A DNA stretch of 64,000 nucleotides from contig NZ_QRAN01000018.1 in assembly GCF_003457605.1 (NCBI RefSeq), positions 1-64,000 of the forward strand, in the 5' to 3' direction. The notes below the pieces were generated by a model that was not told where the DNA came from, did no database searches, and saw only the letters and a program-made list of their open reading frames with translations. This document shows positions 34,414 to 47,610 of the stretch, piece after piece. Source of the DNA: Seongchinamella sediminis. GTDB lineage: Bacteria; Pseudomonadota; Gammaproteobacteria; Pseudomonadales; Halieaceae. Both the position numbers and the translations under genes were made by a program. Position 1 is the stretch's first letter, and the number at the start of each line of letters is the position of its first letter.

Positions 34414-34689
34414 TAATAGCCCCTTGATATGAGAGCGTGTATTATGTCCAACCCAGGCGGGCCACCTGTTTCAGGCGGCCTCACGGACAGTCCAAACTCG
34501 TATTCCGATTACTACTGATTTCAGTCCCGCTACTGTTACTGTTTATTTGTCTACTCCGCCAACTCATGGGCTCGGAGCAGTAGTAGAGACCGGGTAGCCG
34601 CTCATTCTATCCGGGAATGGGCGGATAACAAAGTCCGGAATCGGGTGGCAGTTGTGAATTCAGGCCACACCTTGAGGAGAATAATCCCC

Positions 34690-35331
34690 ATGCAGGCGTA
34701 CCAGACGGAATTTATTGAGCTGGCGAAAGAGTACGAAGTGCTCAAGTTCGGCGAGTTTACCCTGAAATCGGGCCGCATCAGCCCCTATTTTTTCAATGCC
34801 GGGGCATTTGACAGTGGCCGGGCGCTAGCCGCCCTGGGTCGTTGCTACGCCAACCGCATAGCCGCCTCCGGCATCGAATTTGATGTGCTGCTGGGGCCGG
34901 CCTACAAGGGTATTCCCCTGGCGACCGCGACCGCGGTGGCCCTGGCCAACGACCACGGCCTGGATGTGCCCTTTGCCTATAACCGCAAGGAAGCCAAGGC
35001 CCACGGCGAGGGTGGGGTGATGGTAGGGGCGCCGCTGAGAGGCCGGGTGCTGGTGATTGACGACGTCATCACCGCCGGCACTGCGGTGCGTGAAGTGATC
35101 GCCATGATCGAGGGGGCGGGCGCGAGGCTGGCAGGTGTCGCCATCGGCCTCAATCGCCAGGAGCGGGGCGAGGGCGAACTGTCGGCCATCCAGGAACTGG
35201 AAAAAAACTATGGCGTGCCGGTGCTCAGTATCATCGACATGAGCCACATCATCGCCTACCTGGAGCAAACCGGCGAATCCGCAGAGGTGCTTGCGAAGAT
35301 GAAGGAATACCGCGATCGCTACGGGGTGTGA
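34690..35331 (+). CDS. pyrE: Orotate phosphoribosyltransferase
   Basis: 213 residues from ATG 34690 ([18 protein letters not shown]), with GAGGAG upstream; the in-frame upstream extension lacks family similarity. Motifs: [37 protein letters not shown] and the PRPP loop [14 protein letters not shown]. It makes OMP in pyrimidine synthesis. The 276-bp gap upstream of it holds no recognisable riboswitch or attenuator. Confidence 0.97.
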   Translation: MQAYQTEFIELAKEYEVLKFGEFTLKSGRISPYFFNAGAFDSGRALAALGRCYANRIAASGIEFDVLLGPAYKGIPLATATAVALANDHGLDVPFAYNRKEAKAHGEGGVMVGAPLRGRVLVIDDVITAGTAVREVIAMIEGAGARLAGVAIGLNRQERGEGELSAIQELEKNYGVPVLSIIDMSHIIAYLEQTGESAEVLAKMKEYRDRYGV

Positions 35332-35368
35332 CTTGTTCCTGCCAGCACCAGCGCCTATATTGGGCGGC

Positions 35369-36067
35369 ATGAATCGCAAGCACTCACTAATTTGCGGCGT
35401 TACTGTCGCGGCATTGTCCATGTTGCCGTTTACCGCTTCCGCGGTAGAGCTGTACCGCTACACCAATGACCAGGGCAACATGGTGGTCGACTACCAGGTA
35501 CCGCCGGAGTACGTCAAACATGGCTACGAGGTCCTCAACGACGAGGGCGTGGTGGTGCGGGTGGTCCCGCGGGAACTGTCCGAGGAAGAGCAGAAAGAGG
35601 CCGACGCCCGCAAGCGCCTGGAAGAGGAGGCCCTGGCCGAGCAGCAGCGGCTGCGGGAGTGGGACGAAGCCCTGCTGCTCCGCTACAGCTCCATCGAAGA
35701 TATCGAGGCCGCCCAGGAGCGCGCCCTGCGTGATCTGAGAATCCGGGTCAGCATCCTCAAGTCCAACAAGCGCTCCCTGAAACAGCAGGTGGAAAATTAC
35801 CAGGCCCAGGCCGCGGAAATGGAGCGCATGGGCAATCAGGTAGACGAGGCGCGGCTACAGGCCATCGCCGACCTGCAGGCGGAAATTGCAGTCAGCGACC
35901 GGGCCATCGCCGATCGCAATGAGGAAATTGAGGAAGTCCAGGCCGCCTACCAGGCGGATATCGAGCGTTTTACCGTGTTGCTGGACATGGTGGAGTTCCG
36001 GCGCAACATGATGGCCCAGCAGCGGGCGGAACAACAGAAGAATACGCGGCAAGACCCGCGCCGCTGA
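35369..36067 (+). CDS. Secreted DUF4124-like protein with coiled coil
   Basis: 232 residues from ATG 35369. Signal peptide (about 1-25, cut after TASA), a short DUF4124-like domain (VELYRYTNDQGNMVVDYQVPP) and then a long acidic coiled coil (about 75-215), ending in a polar tail. Periplasmic, function unknown. It follows pyrE by 37 bp and converges with slmA. Confidence 0.7.
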   Translation: MNRKHSLICGVTVAALSMLPFTASAVELYRYTNDQGNMVVDYQVPPEYVKHGYEVLNDEGVVVRVVPRELSEEEQKEADARKRLEEEALAEQQRLREWDEALLLRYSSIEDIEAAQERALRDLRIRVSILKSNKRSLKQQVENYQAQAAEMERMGNQVDEARLQAIADLQAEIAVSDRAIADRNEEIEEVQAAYQADIERFTVLLDMVEFRRNMMAQQRAEQQKNTRQDPRR

Positions 36068-36079
36068 TCAGGCCTGGCC

Positions 36080-36727
36080 TCAGCCCTGGCCCAGGGGCTG
36101 GGCAAAGCCACCCTGTCCTGGCAGCGGCTGGCTGACGGCCTCCTTGAAGAAACCACTTATCAGCAGTTCCCACTGCAGCTTCCAGTCCTCGGTCGGCGAG
36201 CGCTTGAAGCCGGAACGCACGTACTGGGATATGCGCCCTTCGGCGGTGGACATCAGCAGGTTGGCAGCAGCGGCAACGGGAATGACGGGGCGCAGGCCCT
36301 CGCGCATTTCCGCTTCCCGGATAACCTGCTTGAGCTGGGTTTCGAAGCGGTCAAACAGCTGGGCAACCCGCAGATGCAGGCGCTCGGTCTCGCCGGCCAG
36401 GGCGTCGCCGGTAAGGATACGGGTAATGCCGGGGTTGCGCTCGGTGAAGGCCAGCAGCAGCATCAGCATTTTTTCACAACGGCCTGCGGCGCCGGGTTCC
36501 TCGGCGAGGATGAGCTTGATGCGACTGAACAGGGTGTCCTCGATGAACTCGATCAGTCCCTCGAACATCTTGGATTTACTGGGGAAATGCCGGTAGAGCG
36601 CGGCTTCCGATACACCCACGTGTTTTGCCAGTCCCGCAGTGGTGATCCGGTTGCCGGGATTGGCCTCCAGCATCTGGGCAAGAGCTTCCAGAATCTGCTG
36701 GCGCCGTTGGGACTTTCTGGGAGGCAT
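36080..36727 (-). CDS. slmA: Nucleoid occlusion factor SlmA (TetR family)
   Basis: 215 residues. TetR-type helix-turn-helix [28 protein letters not shown] matches SlmA, as does the domain following it ([17 protein letters not shown]). It binds sites on the chromosome and blocks FtsZ ring assembly over unsegregated DNA. Neighbour to argB, as in Pseudomonas. Confidence 0.93.
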   Translation of the reverse strand: MPPRKSQRRQQILEALAQMLEANPGNRITTAGLAKHVGVSEAALYRHFPSKSKMFEGLIEFIEDTLFSRIKLILAEEPGAAGRCEKMLMLLLAFTERNPGITRILTGDALAGETERLHLRVAQLFDRFETQLKQVIREAEMREGLRPVIPVAAAANLLMSTAEGRISQYVRSGFKRSPTEDWKLQWELLISGFFKEAVSQPLPGQGGFAQPLGQG

Positions 36728-36842
36728 GAAAATTACACGTCGCTCGGATTGTGTCCATGCTAGCGATTACCCGTGGGCCCTGCAATAAGCAGGGGCGAAA
36801 ATTGCCTGAGAATATAGTGCCAACGGGCACTGGGTCACACAA

Positions 36843-40348
<3,506 letters not shown>

Positions 40349-40441
40349 TATCCCTGGCCGACATTACCGATGTAGCACATGTTATTACGCCGGGCGCCCC
40401 GGGTGAACGCGCATTGCGACTTTTTATCAGGGTCCGCGGGT

Positions 40442-41635
40442 TCAGCAGCGGCTGGCGACCAGTTCCACGATCTGGCGGGCAATGGTGGCCTTGCTGGCGC
40501 GGGCCAGGCTCTGTTCGCCATCAGGCCACAGCACCGTCACCGCGTTCTCGGCGCTGTTGAAGCCAATGTCGCTCGCCGAGACATCGTTGGCAATGATCAT
40601 ATCCAGGCCCTTGCGCTGCAATTTCGAGCGGGCGTAATGCAGGACATCCTGGGTCTCGGCGGCGAACCCAACCGTGAAAGGCCGATACTCGCCGGCGGCC
40701 ACGGTGGCGACAATATCCGGGTTCTTCACCAACTCCAGGCTAATGCTGTCGGCGGCGCCTTTTTTGATCTTTTGCGTCTGCACCTGTGCCGGGCGATAGT
40801 CGACCACCGCTGCACAGGCGATAAAAATGTCACAGTCGCTTACCAGCTGCTGGCACTTCTCCAGCATTTCCCGGGCACTTTCCACCCGGTGGCACTGCAC
40901 GTGTTCCGGGGCCTGCAGATTGACCGGACCGCTGACCATGGTGGTGCGGGCGCCGGCGTCCACGGCCGCCGCAGCCAGGGCATAGCCCATCCTGCCCGAA
41001 CTGTGATTGGAGATATAGCGCACCGGGTCCAGCGCCTCCCGGGTCGGGCCGGCAGTAAGCAGTACCCGTTTTCCCGCCAGCAGGCCGCTGCTGAACATGG
41101 CCGCTGCCGCCTCGGCGATAACCGGCGGCTGTTCCATGCGGCCCGGGCCGACGTCGCCGCAGGCCTGTTCCCCGGTGGCTGGTCCGACAATCCGGAAGTT
41201 GCGCTGCGCCAGGGTTGCGACATTGGCGGCGGTGGCGGGAGCTCGCCACATTTGCTGGTTCATCGCCGGGGCGAGGAGTCTGGGCGCTGCTGTGGCCAGG
41301 GCAACGGTGGTCAGCAGGTCGTCGCCGCGGCCGGCGGCCAGGCGGGCGATGAGGTCCGCGGTGGCCGGTGCTATCAACAGCAGGTCTGCCCAGCGGGCGA
41401 GTTCGATATGCCCCATGCCCTGCTCCGCTTCCTCGTCCAGCAGCTCGGTGTGTACCGGGTGGCCCGACAGCGCCTGCAGGGTCAGCGGGGTGATGAACTC
41501 ACGAGCGCCCCGGGTCATGATGACCCGCACCGTGGCACCGAGTTCCTGTAGCTGGCGCACCAGCTCCGCCGACTTGTAGGCGGCGATACCGCCGCTCACG
41601 CCGAGGAGGACATTGCGATTAAATAGATGTGCCAT
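40442..41635 (-). CDS. coaBC: Coenzyme A biosynthesis bifunctional protein CoaBC
   Basis: 397 residues from ATG 41635 (MAHLFNRNVLLGVSGGIAAYKS). N-terminal phosphopantothenoylcysteine decarboxylase (GVSGGIAAYK, ATADLIARLAAG, APAMNQQMW) and C-terminal phosphopantothenate-cysteine ligase (GKRVLLTAGPTREALDPVRYISNHSSGRMG, GFAAET). Flavin cysteine enzyme followed by CTP-using synthetase. Divergent from radC. The dut gene that often follows in relatives is absent here. Confidence 0.96.
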   Translation of the reverse strand: MAHLFNRNVLLGVSGGIAAYKSAELVRQLQELGATVRVIMTRGAREFITPLTLQALSGHPVHTELLDEEAEQGMGHIELARWADLLLIAPATADLIARLAAGRGDDLLTTVALATAAPRLLAPAMNQQMWRAPATAANVATLAQRNFRIVGPATGEQACGDVGPGRMEQPPVIAEAAAAMFSSGLLAGKRVLLTAGPTREALDPVRYISNHSSGRMGYALAAAAVDAGARTTMVSGPVNLQAPEHVQCHRVESAREMLEKCQQLVSDCDIFIACAAVVDYRPAQVQTQKIKKGAADSISLELVKNPDIVATVAAGEYRPFTVGFAAETQDVLHYARSKLQRKGLDMIIANDVSASDIGFNSAENAVTVLWPDGEQSLARASKATIARQIVELVASRC

Positions 41636-41736
41636 TAGCGGACCTGAATTGCCACAATAGTTGCCTGAAGGCATGGAACGATACCACCTGCTCCCGGTAT
41701 TTGACACCGGGGCGGGCGGGCACAGGGAGGAGCGCC

Positions 41737-42411
41737 GTGGCAGAGTCGGGATGGGAACCGGGAGAGGGACCCCGGGACAGGTTGTTGTTGCGCGGGCCCC
41801 AGAGCCTGGCCGATGCGGAGTTGCTGGCGGTGCTGCTGCAGACCGGTTACCGGGACTGCAATGCGGTGGTCCTGGCCCGCCAGCTGCTGCAGCAGTTTTC
41901 CGGACTTGCCGGCCTGCTGCGGGCGGATGCCGCCAGTATCCTGGCCTGCCAGGGCGTGGGCCACGCCAAGTACGCGCTGTTACGGGCCTCGGTGGAGCTG
42001 GCCCGGCGGCTGGCGCTGCAACAGCTGGAGGACGTCGATGTCCTGTCCAGCCCCCAGCGCACCCGGCAGTTCCTGCAGCACCATCTCGGCGGCCAGGTAA
42101 GGGAAATCTTCAGCGTCATCTTTCTCGACAACCAGCACCGGGTCATTTGCTGTGACGACCTGTTTCTCGGTACCCTCGACGGCGCGGCGGTCTATCCCCG
42201 GGAGGTGGCGGTGCGGGCGCTGCAGTACCGGGCCGCCGCTGTTATCTTCGCCCACAATCATCCCTCCGGTGTCGCCGAACCCAGCAGCGCCGACCGGCGC
42301 ATCACCGAGCGGCTGGTCGCGGCCCTGGGGCTGCTGGACATCCGGGTGCTGGACCACATTATTGTCGGCGCCGGCCAGGAGTTTTCCTTTGCCGAGGGCG
42401 GCCTGCTGTGA
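41737..42411 (+). CDS. radC: RadC family JAB-domain protein
   Basis: 224 residues from GTG 41737, with GGAGGAG just upstream. N-terminal helix-hairpin-helix (GLLRADAASILACQGVGHAKY) and a C-terminal JAMM motif, AHNHPSGVAEPSSADRRIT. RadC was named for DNA repair, but its role is unsettled; the metalloprotease site looks intact. The first 36 codons of the longer open frame are not conserved, so the GTG is favoured. It precedes rpmB. Confidence 0.9.
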   Translation: MAESGWEPGEGPRDRLLLRGPQSLADAELLAVLLQTGYRDCNAVVLARQLLQQFSGLAGLLRADAASILACQGVGHAKYALLRASVELARRLALQQLEDVDVLSSPQRTRQFLQHHLGGQVREIFSVIFLDNQHRVICCDDLFLGTLDGAAVYPREVAVRALQYRAAAVIFAHNHPSGVAEPSSADRRITERLVAALGLLDIRVLDHIIVGAGQEFSFAEGGLL

Positions 42412-42446
42412 GTAGCGCGGTGCGCAAACTCCGTGGCGGGTAGTCC

Positions 42447-42475
42447 TTGCCTTGGGCTGGACGTTCTGGTATAAA
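42447..42475 (+). promoter_or_regulatory. Sigma-70 promoter of rpmB-rpmG
   Basis: TTGCCT (42447-42452) and TATAAA (42470-42475) with an ideal 17-bp spacer. The 80-nt leader before rpmB includes a GGGTCC/GGGCCC hairpin around a T-rich loop (about 42495-42515), which may be an autoregulatory or attenuator element. Confidence 0.65.
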
Positions 42476-42564
42476 GTCGCGCTCCGCGCGGCTGGGGTCC
42501 TTTTTTTGGGGCCCGTAGAGGCCTCTTAACTATTTAATTCCCCCGATTTGGGAGAGACAGGATC

Positions 42565-42801
42565 ATGGCAAGAGTATGTCAGGTTACCGGCAAGCGCCCG
42601 GTTACCGGAAACAACGTATCACACGCAAAAAACCGCACCCGTCGCCGGTTTTTGCCCAACCTCCACAAGCACCGTTTCTGGGTGGAATCCGAGAAGCGCT
42701 TCGTCAGCCTGCGGGTGTCCTCCAAGGGGATGCGTATTATCGACAAGCGAGGCATTGAAAGCGTTCTTGACGATATCCGTGCCCGCGGCGAAAAGGTATA
42801 A
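42565..42801 (+). CDS. rpmB: 50S ribosomal protein L28
   Basis: 78 residues: [39 protein letters not shown] and a C-terminal basic/helical end. Normal length and composition. A strong promoter lies about 90 bp upstream. It is followed 11 bp later by rpmG; the pair is a universal operon of proteobacteria. Confidence 0.97.
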   Translation: MARVCQVTGKRPVTGNNVSHAKNRTRRRFLPNLHKHRFWVESEKRFVSLRVSSKGMRIIDKRGIESVLDDIRARGEKV

Positions 42802-42812
42802 GGAGTAGCACG

Positions 42813-42968
42813 ATGAGAGACAAGATTCGCATGAATTCGTCAGCTGGCACTGGTCACTTCTACACCACTGACAAAAACAAGCGCACCACCCCCGACAAGC
42901 TGGAAATGAAAAAGTACGATCCCGTTGCCCGCAAGCACGTGATCTATAAAGAAGGCAAGATCAAGTAA
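42813..42968 (+). CDS. rpmG: 50S ribosomal protein L33
   Basis: 51 residues ([19 protein letters not shown], then [16 protein letters not shown], then [13 protein letters not shown]). AAGGAG nine bases upstream is a good ribosome site. It lacks the cysteine zinc ribbon (C- form), which makes it zinc-independent. A strong terminator follows at 42991. Confidence 0.96.
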   Translation: MRDKIRMNSSAGTGHFYTTDKNKRTTPDKLEMKKYDPVARKHVIYKEGKIK

Positions 42969-42990
42969 TCAGCCTTACCGGCGCACGTCG

Positions 42991-43018
42991 AAAAACCCCG
43001 GCCAGACCGGGGTTTTTT
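42991..43018 (+). terminator. Rho-independent terminator of rpmBG
   Basis: CCCCGG (42996-43001) pairs with CCGGGG (43007-43012) around CCAGA, flanked by five A before and six T after. Classic intrinsic terminator, usable on both strands. Confidence 0.93.
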
Positions 43019-43084
43019 GTGTCTGCAGCCGGGAGACTATTGCCAGTGTGAACAGGCTCTGATGTCAGTCAGCGATAGCAGCGA

Positions 43085-43897
43085 ATGCCCGAACTTCCAG
43101 AGGTAGAAACCACCCGCCGGGGCGTGGCTCCCCATGTGAGCGGCCGCAAGGTCCAGTCCCTGCTGGTGCGGGAGCGCCGGCTGCGCTGGCCCATTCCCGA
43201 TGACCTGCCGGCAATAATTGCCGGGCAACAGCTTGCCGCGGTAGAGCGCCGGGCCAAGTACCTGCTGTTTCACACTGCTCCGGGATCGGTGCTGGTGCAC
43301 CTGGGCATGTCCGGGTCACTGCGCCTGGTCAGCCCGGCGGAGCCCGCCGCTTTCCACGATCATTTCGACATGGTGTTCAGCGGCGGTAACATCCTGCGCT
43401 ACAACGATCCCCGCCGCTTTGGCTGTTGCCTGTGGCAGCCCGCGGGTGAAACCCACCCGCTGCTGGCCGGGCTGGGTCCCGAGCCCCTGTCCGCCGATTT
43501 CGACGGCGAGCTGCTCTACCGCCGTGCCCGCGGACGCCGGGGGCCGGTCAAATCCTTCCTCATGGACCAGAAGGTCGTGGTCGGGGTTGGTAATATTTAC
43601 GCCAACGAGGCCCTGTTTCTCGCCGGTATTCGCCCCAACAGAGCGGCGGGCCGTATTTCCCGGGTCCGCTACCAGGCGCTGGCTGATCGCATTAAGCAAG
43701 TGCTTACTTCGGCGATAGAGCAGGGTGGCACTACCCTGCGCGACTTTGTTGGCGGTGATGGCAAGCCCGGATATTTTGCCCAGCAGCTCTACGTGTACGG
43801 TCGCCAGGGATTGCCCTGCAAGCAGTGCGGGGAAAAATTGCAGGAAAGTCGAATTAGTCAGCGAACTAGCGTGTACTGCGTGGCTTGCCAGCGATGA
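43085..43897 (+). CDS. mutM: Formamidopyrimidine-DNA glycosylase MutM
   Basis: 270 residues. N-terminal [13 protein letters not shown] provides the catalytic proline and glutamate; helix-two-turn-helix ([19 protein letters not shown]) and a C-terminal zinc finger (CKQCG, later YCVACQR). It excises 8-oxoguanine and ring-opened purines. It sits between rpmG and a small secreted protein gene. Confidence 0.97.
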   Translation: MPELPEVETTRRGVAPHVSGRKVQSLLVRERRLRWPIPDDLPAIIAGQQLAAVERRAKYLLFHTAPGSVLVHLGMSGSLRLVSPAEPAAFHDHFDMVFSGGNILRYNDPRRFGCCLWQPAGETHPLLAGLGPEPLSADFDGELLYRRARGRRGPVKSFLMDQKVVVGVGNIYANEALFLAGIRPNRAAGRISRVRYQALADRIKQVLTSAIEQGGTTLRDFVGGDGKPGYFAQQLYVYGRQGLPCKQCGEKLQESRISQRTSVYCVACQR

Positions 43898-43954
43898 ACA
43901 GGCTACACTAAAAACTCCATAGGGGACGGGGAAGGGACCTCGGGGAGAAATACA

Positions 43955-44308
43955 ATGAAAACAAACAAAAGCGCGCGGCGCCTGGTAACAGCCCTCATGA
44001 TTTCCTGCCTGATGGTGCCGCAGGCACTGCTGGCGGAATCGGCAATCGATGAAAGCCCGAACGAGTGGGCCATGGTGGGAGACCTGCTGGTAGCCCGGCC
44101 GGTGGGCCTGGTAATGACAGCGGGTGGCGCGGCGGTATGGCTGGTGAGCCTGCCCTTCACCCTGCTGGCGGGACACGCCGGAGAGGCGGCCGAGACCCTG
44201 ATCCTGGGGCCCGGTGAAACCACCTTCATGCGCTGCCTGGGTTGCCGCAACACCGGCTATACCCACAAGGACGTCGAGGCCATTCGCGCCGCCCGCGAAG
44301 ACGGTTAA
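43955..44308 (+). CDS. Small secreted protein with CLGC motif
   Basis: 117 residues. Signal peptide (about 1-27), a hydrophobic middle (GLVMTAGGAAVWLVSLPFTLLAG), and a C-terminal CLGCRNTGYTHKD with a CxxC pair. Resembles small proteins labelled multidrug-transporter-like in related genomes, a label of doubtful value. Possibly membrane-inserted. Convergent with coaD, sharing a hairpin at 44312. Confidence 0.6.
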   Translation: MKTNKSARRLVTALMISCLMVPQALLAESAIDESPNEWAMVGDLLVARPVGLVMTAGGAAVWLVSLPFTLLAGHAGEAAETLILGPGETTFMRCLGCRNTGYTHKDVEAIRAAREDG

Positions 44309-44311
44309 GCC

Positions 44312-44329
44312 GCGGAGCGTTCGCTCCGC
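44312..44329. terminator. Hairpin terminator between convergent genes
   Basis: GCGGAGC (44312-44318) and GCTCCGC (44323-44329) form a 7-bp stem with loop GTTC between genes ending at 44308 and 44342. Confidence 0.6.
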
Positions 44330-44341
44330 CCCTGCCCTACA

Positions 44342-44869
<528 letters not shown>

Positions 44870-45457
44870 TCAGGCTGGAGCGACAACGAACAGGCGGTAG
44901 CACACCTCGCCGGCGCGCTTTTCCCGGTGCAGTGCCCAGGTGGCCGGCAGGTCCGGGAGTTGTTCGCGAGCGCCGGTTTCGATGTACACCAGTCCATTGG
45001 CGCTGAGCTGCTGCCGGCCGGCGAGCAGCTCACAGCTGGGGCCGACCAGGTCGAGGCCGAACGGCGGATCGATAAAGACGATGTCCCAGCTGCTGGCCGC
45101 CCGCTCGAGGAAACTGGCCGCCTCGATCCGGTGACAGTGTCCCCGCTCCCGGGCTCCCAGGGTGTTCAGGTGATGCTCGATCTGGCCCAGGGCGGCAGAG
45201 TCCCGGTCGACGAAATCGCAGCTGGCAGCGCCGCGCGACAGGGCCTCGAGACCCAGGGCTCCGCTGCCGGCGAACAAATCCAGGCAGCGGGCGCCGTGGA
45301 TGTCCGGTGCCAGCCAGTTGAACAGGGTCTCCCGGACCCGGTCGGGGGTGGGGCGCAGGCCGGCGACCGGCTGAAATGTCAGTTTGCGGCCCCGCCACTG
45401 GCCGCCGATAATCCGCAACTGGCTGCCCTTGCCTCGCGCTTTTGTGCCTTGCGACAT
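44870..45457 (-). CDS. rsmD: 16S rRNA (guanine(966)-N2)-methyltransferase
   Basis: 195 residues. SAM-binding motif CLDLFAGSGALGLEALSRGA and catalytic DIVFIDPPFG; starts with RIIGGQWRGRKL, typical of RsmD. It methylates G966 of 16S rRNA. Divergent from ftsY by 81 bp, the usual order. Confidence 0.96.
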   Translation of the reverse strand: MSQGTKARGKGSQLRIIGGQWRGRKLTFQPVAGLRPTPDRVRETLFNWLAPDIHGARCLDLFAGSGALGLEALSRGAASCDFVDRDSAALGQIEHHLNTLGARERGHCHRIEAASFLERAASSWDIVFIDPPFGLDLVGPSCELLAGRQQLSANGLVYIETGAREQLPDLPATWALHREKRAGEVCYRLFVVAPA

Positions 45458-45538
45458 TTAATCACTCTGTACAGCAGTGGTAGGATAGGCGCTTTCGCGG
45501 CGACCCTTCTGGTGACCGCAGACTGTAACACGACCAAT

Positions 45539-46948
45539 ATGAAATTTTTCAAGCGCAAGAAAAAGCCGGAGGCGCCCGCGCCTGCCGAGGAAGCGGTAGT
45601 ACCGGCGGCGGAAGATTCGGCGACCGGCTCTGGCAATGCCCCGGGAACGGATCCGGTAAGGCCAGAACCGGCTGTTCCCGAGGACGCTGCTGCCGCGCCC
45701 GGGGTGCAGGCTCCGCTGCAATCGCAAGCGGCACCGGAACCAGAACTGCAACCGGCTGCTGAACAACAGCCGGCGCCCGAGCCTGGATCAACGTCGCCGC
45801 CCGGACCCGAGACGCAGCCGGCGCCCGGGCCTGGACCAACATCGCCGCCCGGACCCGAGACGCAGCCAGCGGTCGCTGGCCAGCAGCCAGGGCCCGGGGC
45901 AGCCACCCCGCTGGCGGTCCCTGAAACTCCGGCGCCAGCCCCCGAAAAGGTAGAGGAACCGGCCAGCGAGCCCTCACCTCAGGCGGCGCCAGCAGCCACT
46001 CCCGCCGACAGTGACAAACCCGGCTTCTTCTCCCGCCTGCGCCGCGGCCTGGGCAAAACCAGCGACAACCTGGTCCAGGGGCTGGGCAACCTGTTCCTGG
46101 GGCGCAAGGAAATCGATGCCGACCTGCTGGAGGAGCTGGAGTCCCGTCTGCTCATGGCCGATGTGGGGGTGGAGGCGACCATGGAGATCATCGACCGCCT
46201 CACCCAGCGGGTGTCGCGCAGGGAACTGACCAATCCCCAGGCCCTGCAGGGAGCGCTCAAGGAGGAATTGCTGGCCCTGCTCAAGCCCTGTGAGCAGCCG
46301 CTGTCAGTAAGTGGTCACAAACCTTATGTGATACTGATGGTAGGGGTTAACGGTGTCGGCAAGACGACCACGATAGGCAAGCTGGCGAAGCGCTTCCAGA
46401 CCGAGGGGCGCTCCGTCATGCTGGCGGCGGGGGATACTTTCCGCGCCGCCGCCGTCGAGCAGTTGCAGGTCTGGGGTGAGCGCAACCAGGTTCCGGTTAT
46501 TGCCCAGCACACCGGCGCCGACAGCGCCTCGGTGGTGTTCGATGCCCTGCAGGCCGCCCAGGCTCGGCAGATTGATGTCCTTATCGCCGACACTGCCGGC
46601 AGATTGCACAACAAGGACAACCTGATGGAAGAGCTGAAAAAGGTGGTGCGGGTCATGGGCAAGCTGGATGATTCGGCACCCCATGAAGTGATGCTGGTGC
46701 TGGATGCGGGCACCGGCCAGAACGCCCTGGCCCAGGCCGACCATTTCCGCCAGTGGGTCGGCGTTTCCGGGGTCAGCCTGACCAAGCTGGACGGCACCGC
46801 CAAGGGCGGGGTGATATTTGCCATTGCCCGCAAACTCGGGCTGCCCATTCGTTTTATCGGTATTGGCGAGTCGGCGGAGGATTTGCGTCCCTTTGAAGCC
46901 GATCCGTTTATCGAAGCCCTGTTTGCCGGGGATGACGCCGTTGCATGA
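45539..46948 (+). CDS. ftsY: Signal recognition particle receptor FtsY
   Basis: 469 residues from ATG 45539. A basic start (MKFFKRKKKPEAP) is followed by a long acidic, Pro/Ala/Glu-rich A domain (about 10-160) with a 16-residue tandem repeat, then the NG GTPase domain: VGVNGVGKTTTIGKLA, AAGDTFRAAAVEQL, IADTAGRL and TKLDGTAKGG. It docks SRP-ribosome complexes at the inner membrane. It overlaps ftsE by 4 bp; ftsY-ftsE-ftsX form an operon. Confidence 0.97.
   Translation: MKFFKRKKKPEAPAPAEEAVVPAAEDSATGSGNAPGTDPVRPEPAVPEDAAAAPGVQAPLQSQAAPEPELQPAAEQQPAPEPGSTSPPGPETQPAPGPGPTSPPGPETQPAVAGQQPGPGAATPLAVPETPAPAPEKVEEPASEPSPQAAPAATPADSDKPGFFSRLRRGLGKTSDNLVQGLGNLFLGRKEIDADLLEELESRLLMADVGVEATMEIIDRLTQRVSRRELTNPQALQGALKEELLALLKPCEQPLSVSGHKPYVILMVGVNGVGKTTTIGKLAKRFQTEGRSVMLAAGDTFRAAAVEQLQVWGERNQVPVIAQHTGADSASVVFDALQAAQARQIDVLIADTAGRLHNKDNLMEELKKVVRVMGKLDDSAPHEVMLVLDAGTGQNALAQADHFRQWVGVSGVSLTKLDGTAKGGVIFAIARKLGLPIRFIGIGESAEDLRPFEADPFIEALFAGDDAVA
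45767..45862 (+). repeat. Two tandem 48-bp repeats inside ftsY
   Basis: Units 45767-45814 and 45815-45862 differ at three positions (amino-acid copies QPAPEPGSTSPPGPET and QPAPGPGPTSPPGPET). The repeat is in frame and lies in the variable, disordered A domain, so its number can change without breaking the protein. Confidence 0.85.
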
Positions 46949-47610
46949 TCAGCTTTGAACGGGTGAGCAAGCGCTATGCGGAGGGTCACGATGCCCTGCG
47001 CGAGGTCAGCTTTGCCATAGCCCGGGACGAGCTGGTGTTTCTCACCGGTCATTCCGGTGCCGGCAAGAGCACCCTGATGCGCCTGATCATGCTGATGGAC
47101 CGGGCCACCCGCGGGGTGGTGTCGGTAGACGGCACCGACCTGGCCCGGGTGCCCAATCGCAGCATTCCCGCCCATCGCCGGGATATCGGCGTGGTATTCC
47201 AGAACCATCAACTGCTGTTCGACCGACCGGTATTCGATAACGTGGCCCTGCCGCTGATAATTGCCGGCTACGATTACCGGGAAATTGGTCGCCGGGTGCG
47301 CGCCGCGCTGGACAAGGTCGGTTTGCTCAAGCGCGAGCGGGCCATGCCGGTCACCCTGTCCGGCGGCGAGCAGCAGCGGGTTGGTATTGCCCGGGCGGTG
47401 GTGGGCAAGCCGAAAATCCTGCTCGCCGACGAGCCCACCGGCAACCTGGACCCGGCGCTCTCCGCGGAAATCATGGCGCTGTTTGAGGAATTTAACCAGG
47501 TGGGCGTGACCGTGTTGATTGCCAGCCACGACCTGGCGCTGATTTCCAGGTTGAGGCACCGCATTATCACCCTGCGCGAGGGTCGCCTGGTAACCGGGGG
47601 TGGGTTGTGA
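46945..47610 (+). CDS. ftsE: Cell division ATP-binding protein FtsE
   Basis: 221 residues. ABC ATPase with Walker A GHSGAGKST, signature LSGGEQQRV, Walker B ILLADEPTGNLD and a switch histidine SHD. With FtsX it controls peptidoglycan hydrolases at the septum. It overlaps both ftsY and ftsX by 4 bp. Confidence 0.97.
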   Translation: MISFERVSKRYAEGHDALREVSFAIARDELVFLTGHSGAGKSTLMRLIMLMDRATRGVVSVDGTDLARVPNRSIPAHRRDIGVVFQNHQLLFDRPVFDNVALPLIIAGYDYREIGRRVRAALDKVGLLKRERAMPVTLSGGEQQRVGIARAVVGKPKILLADEPTGNLDPALSAEIMALFEEFNQVGVTVLIASHDLALISRLRHRIITLREGRLVTGGGL

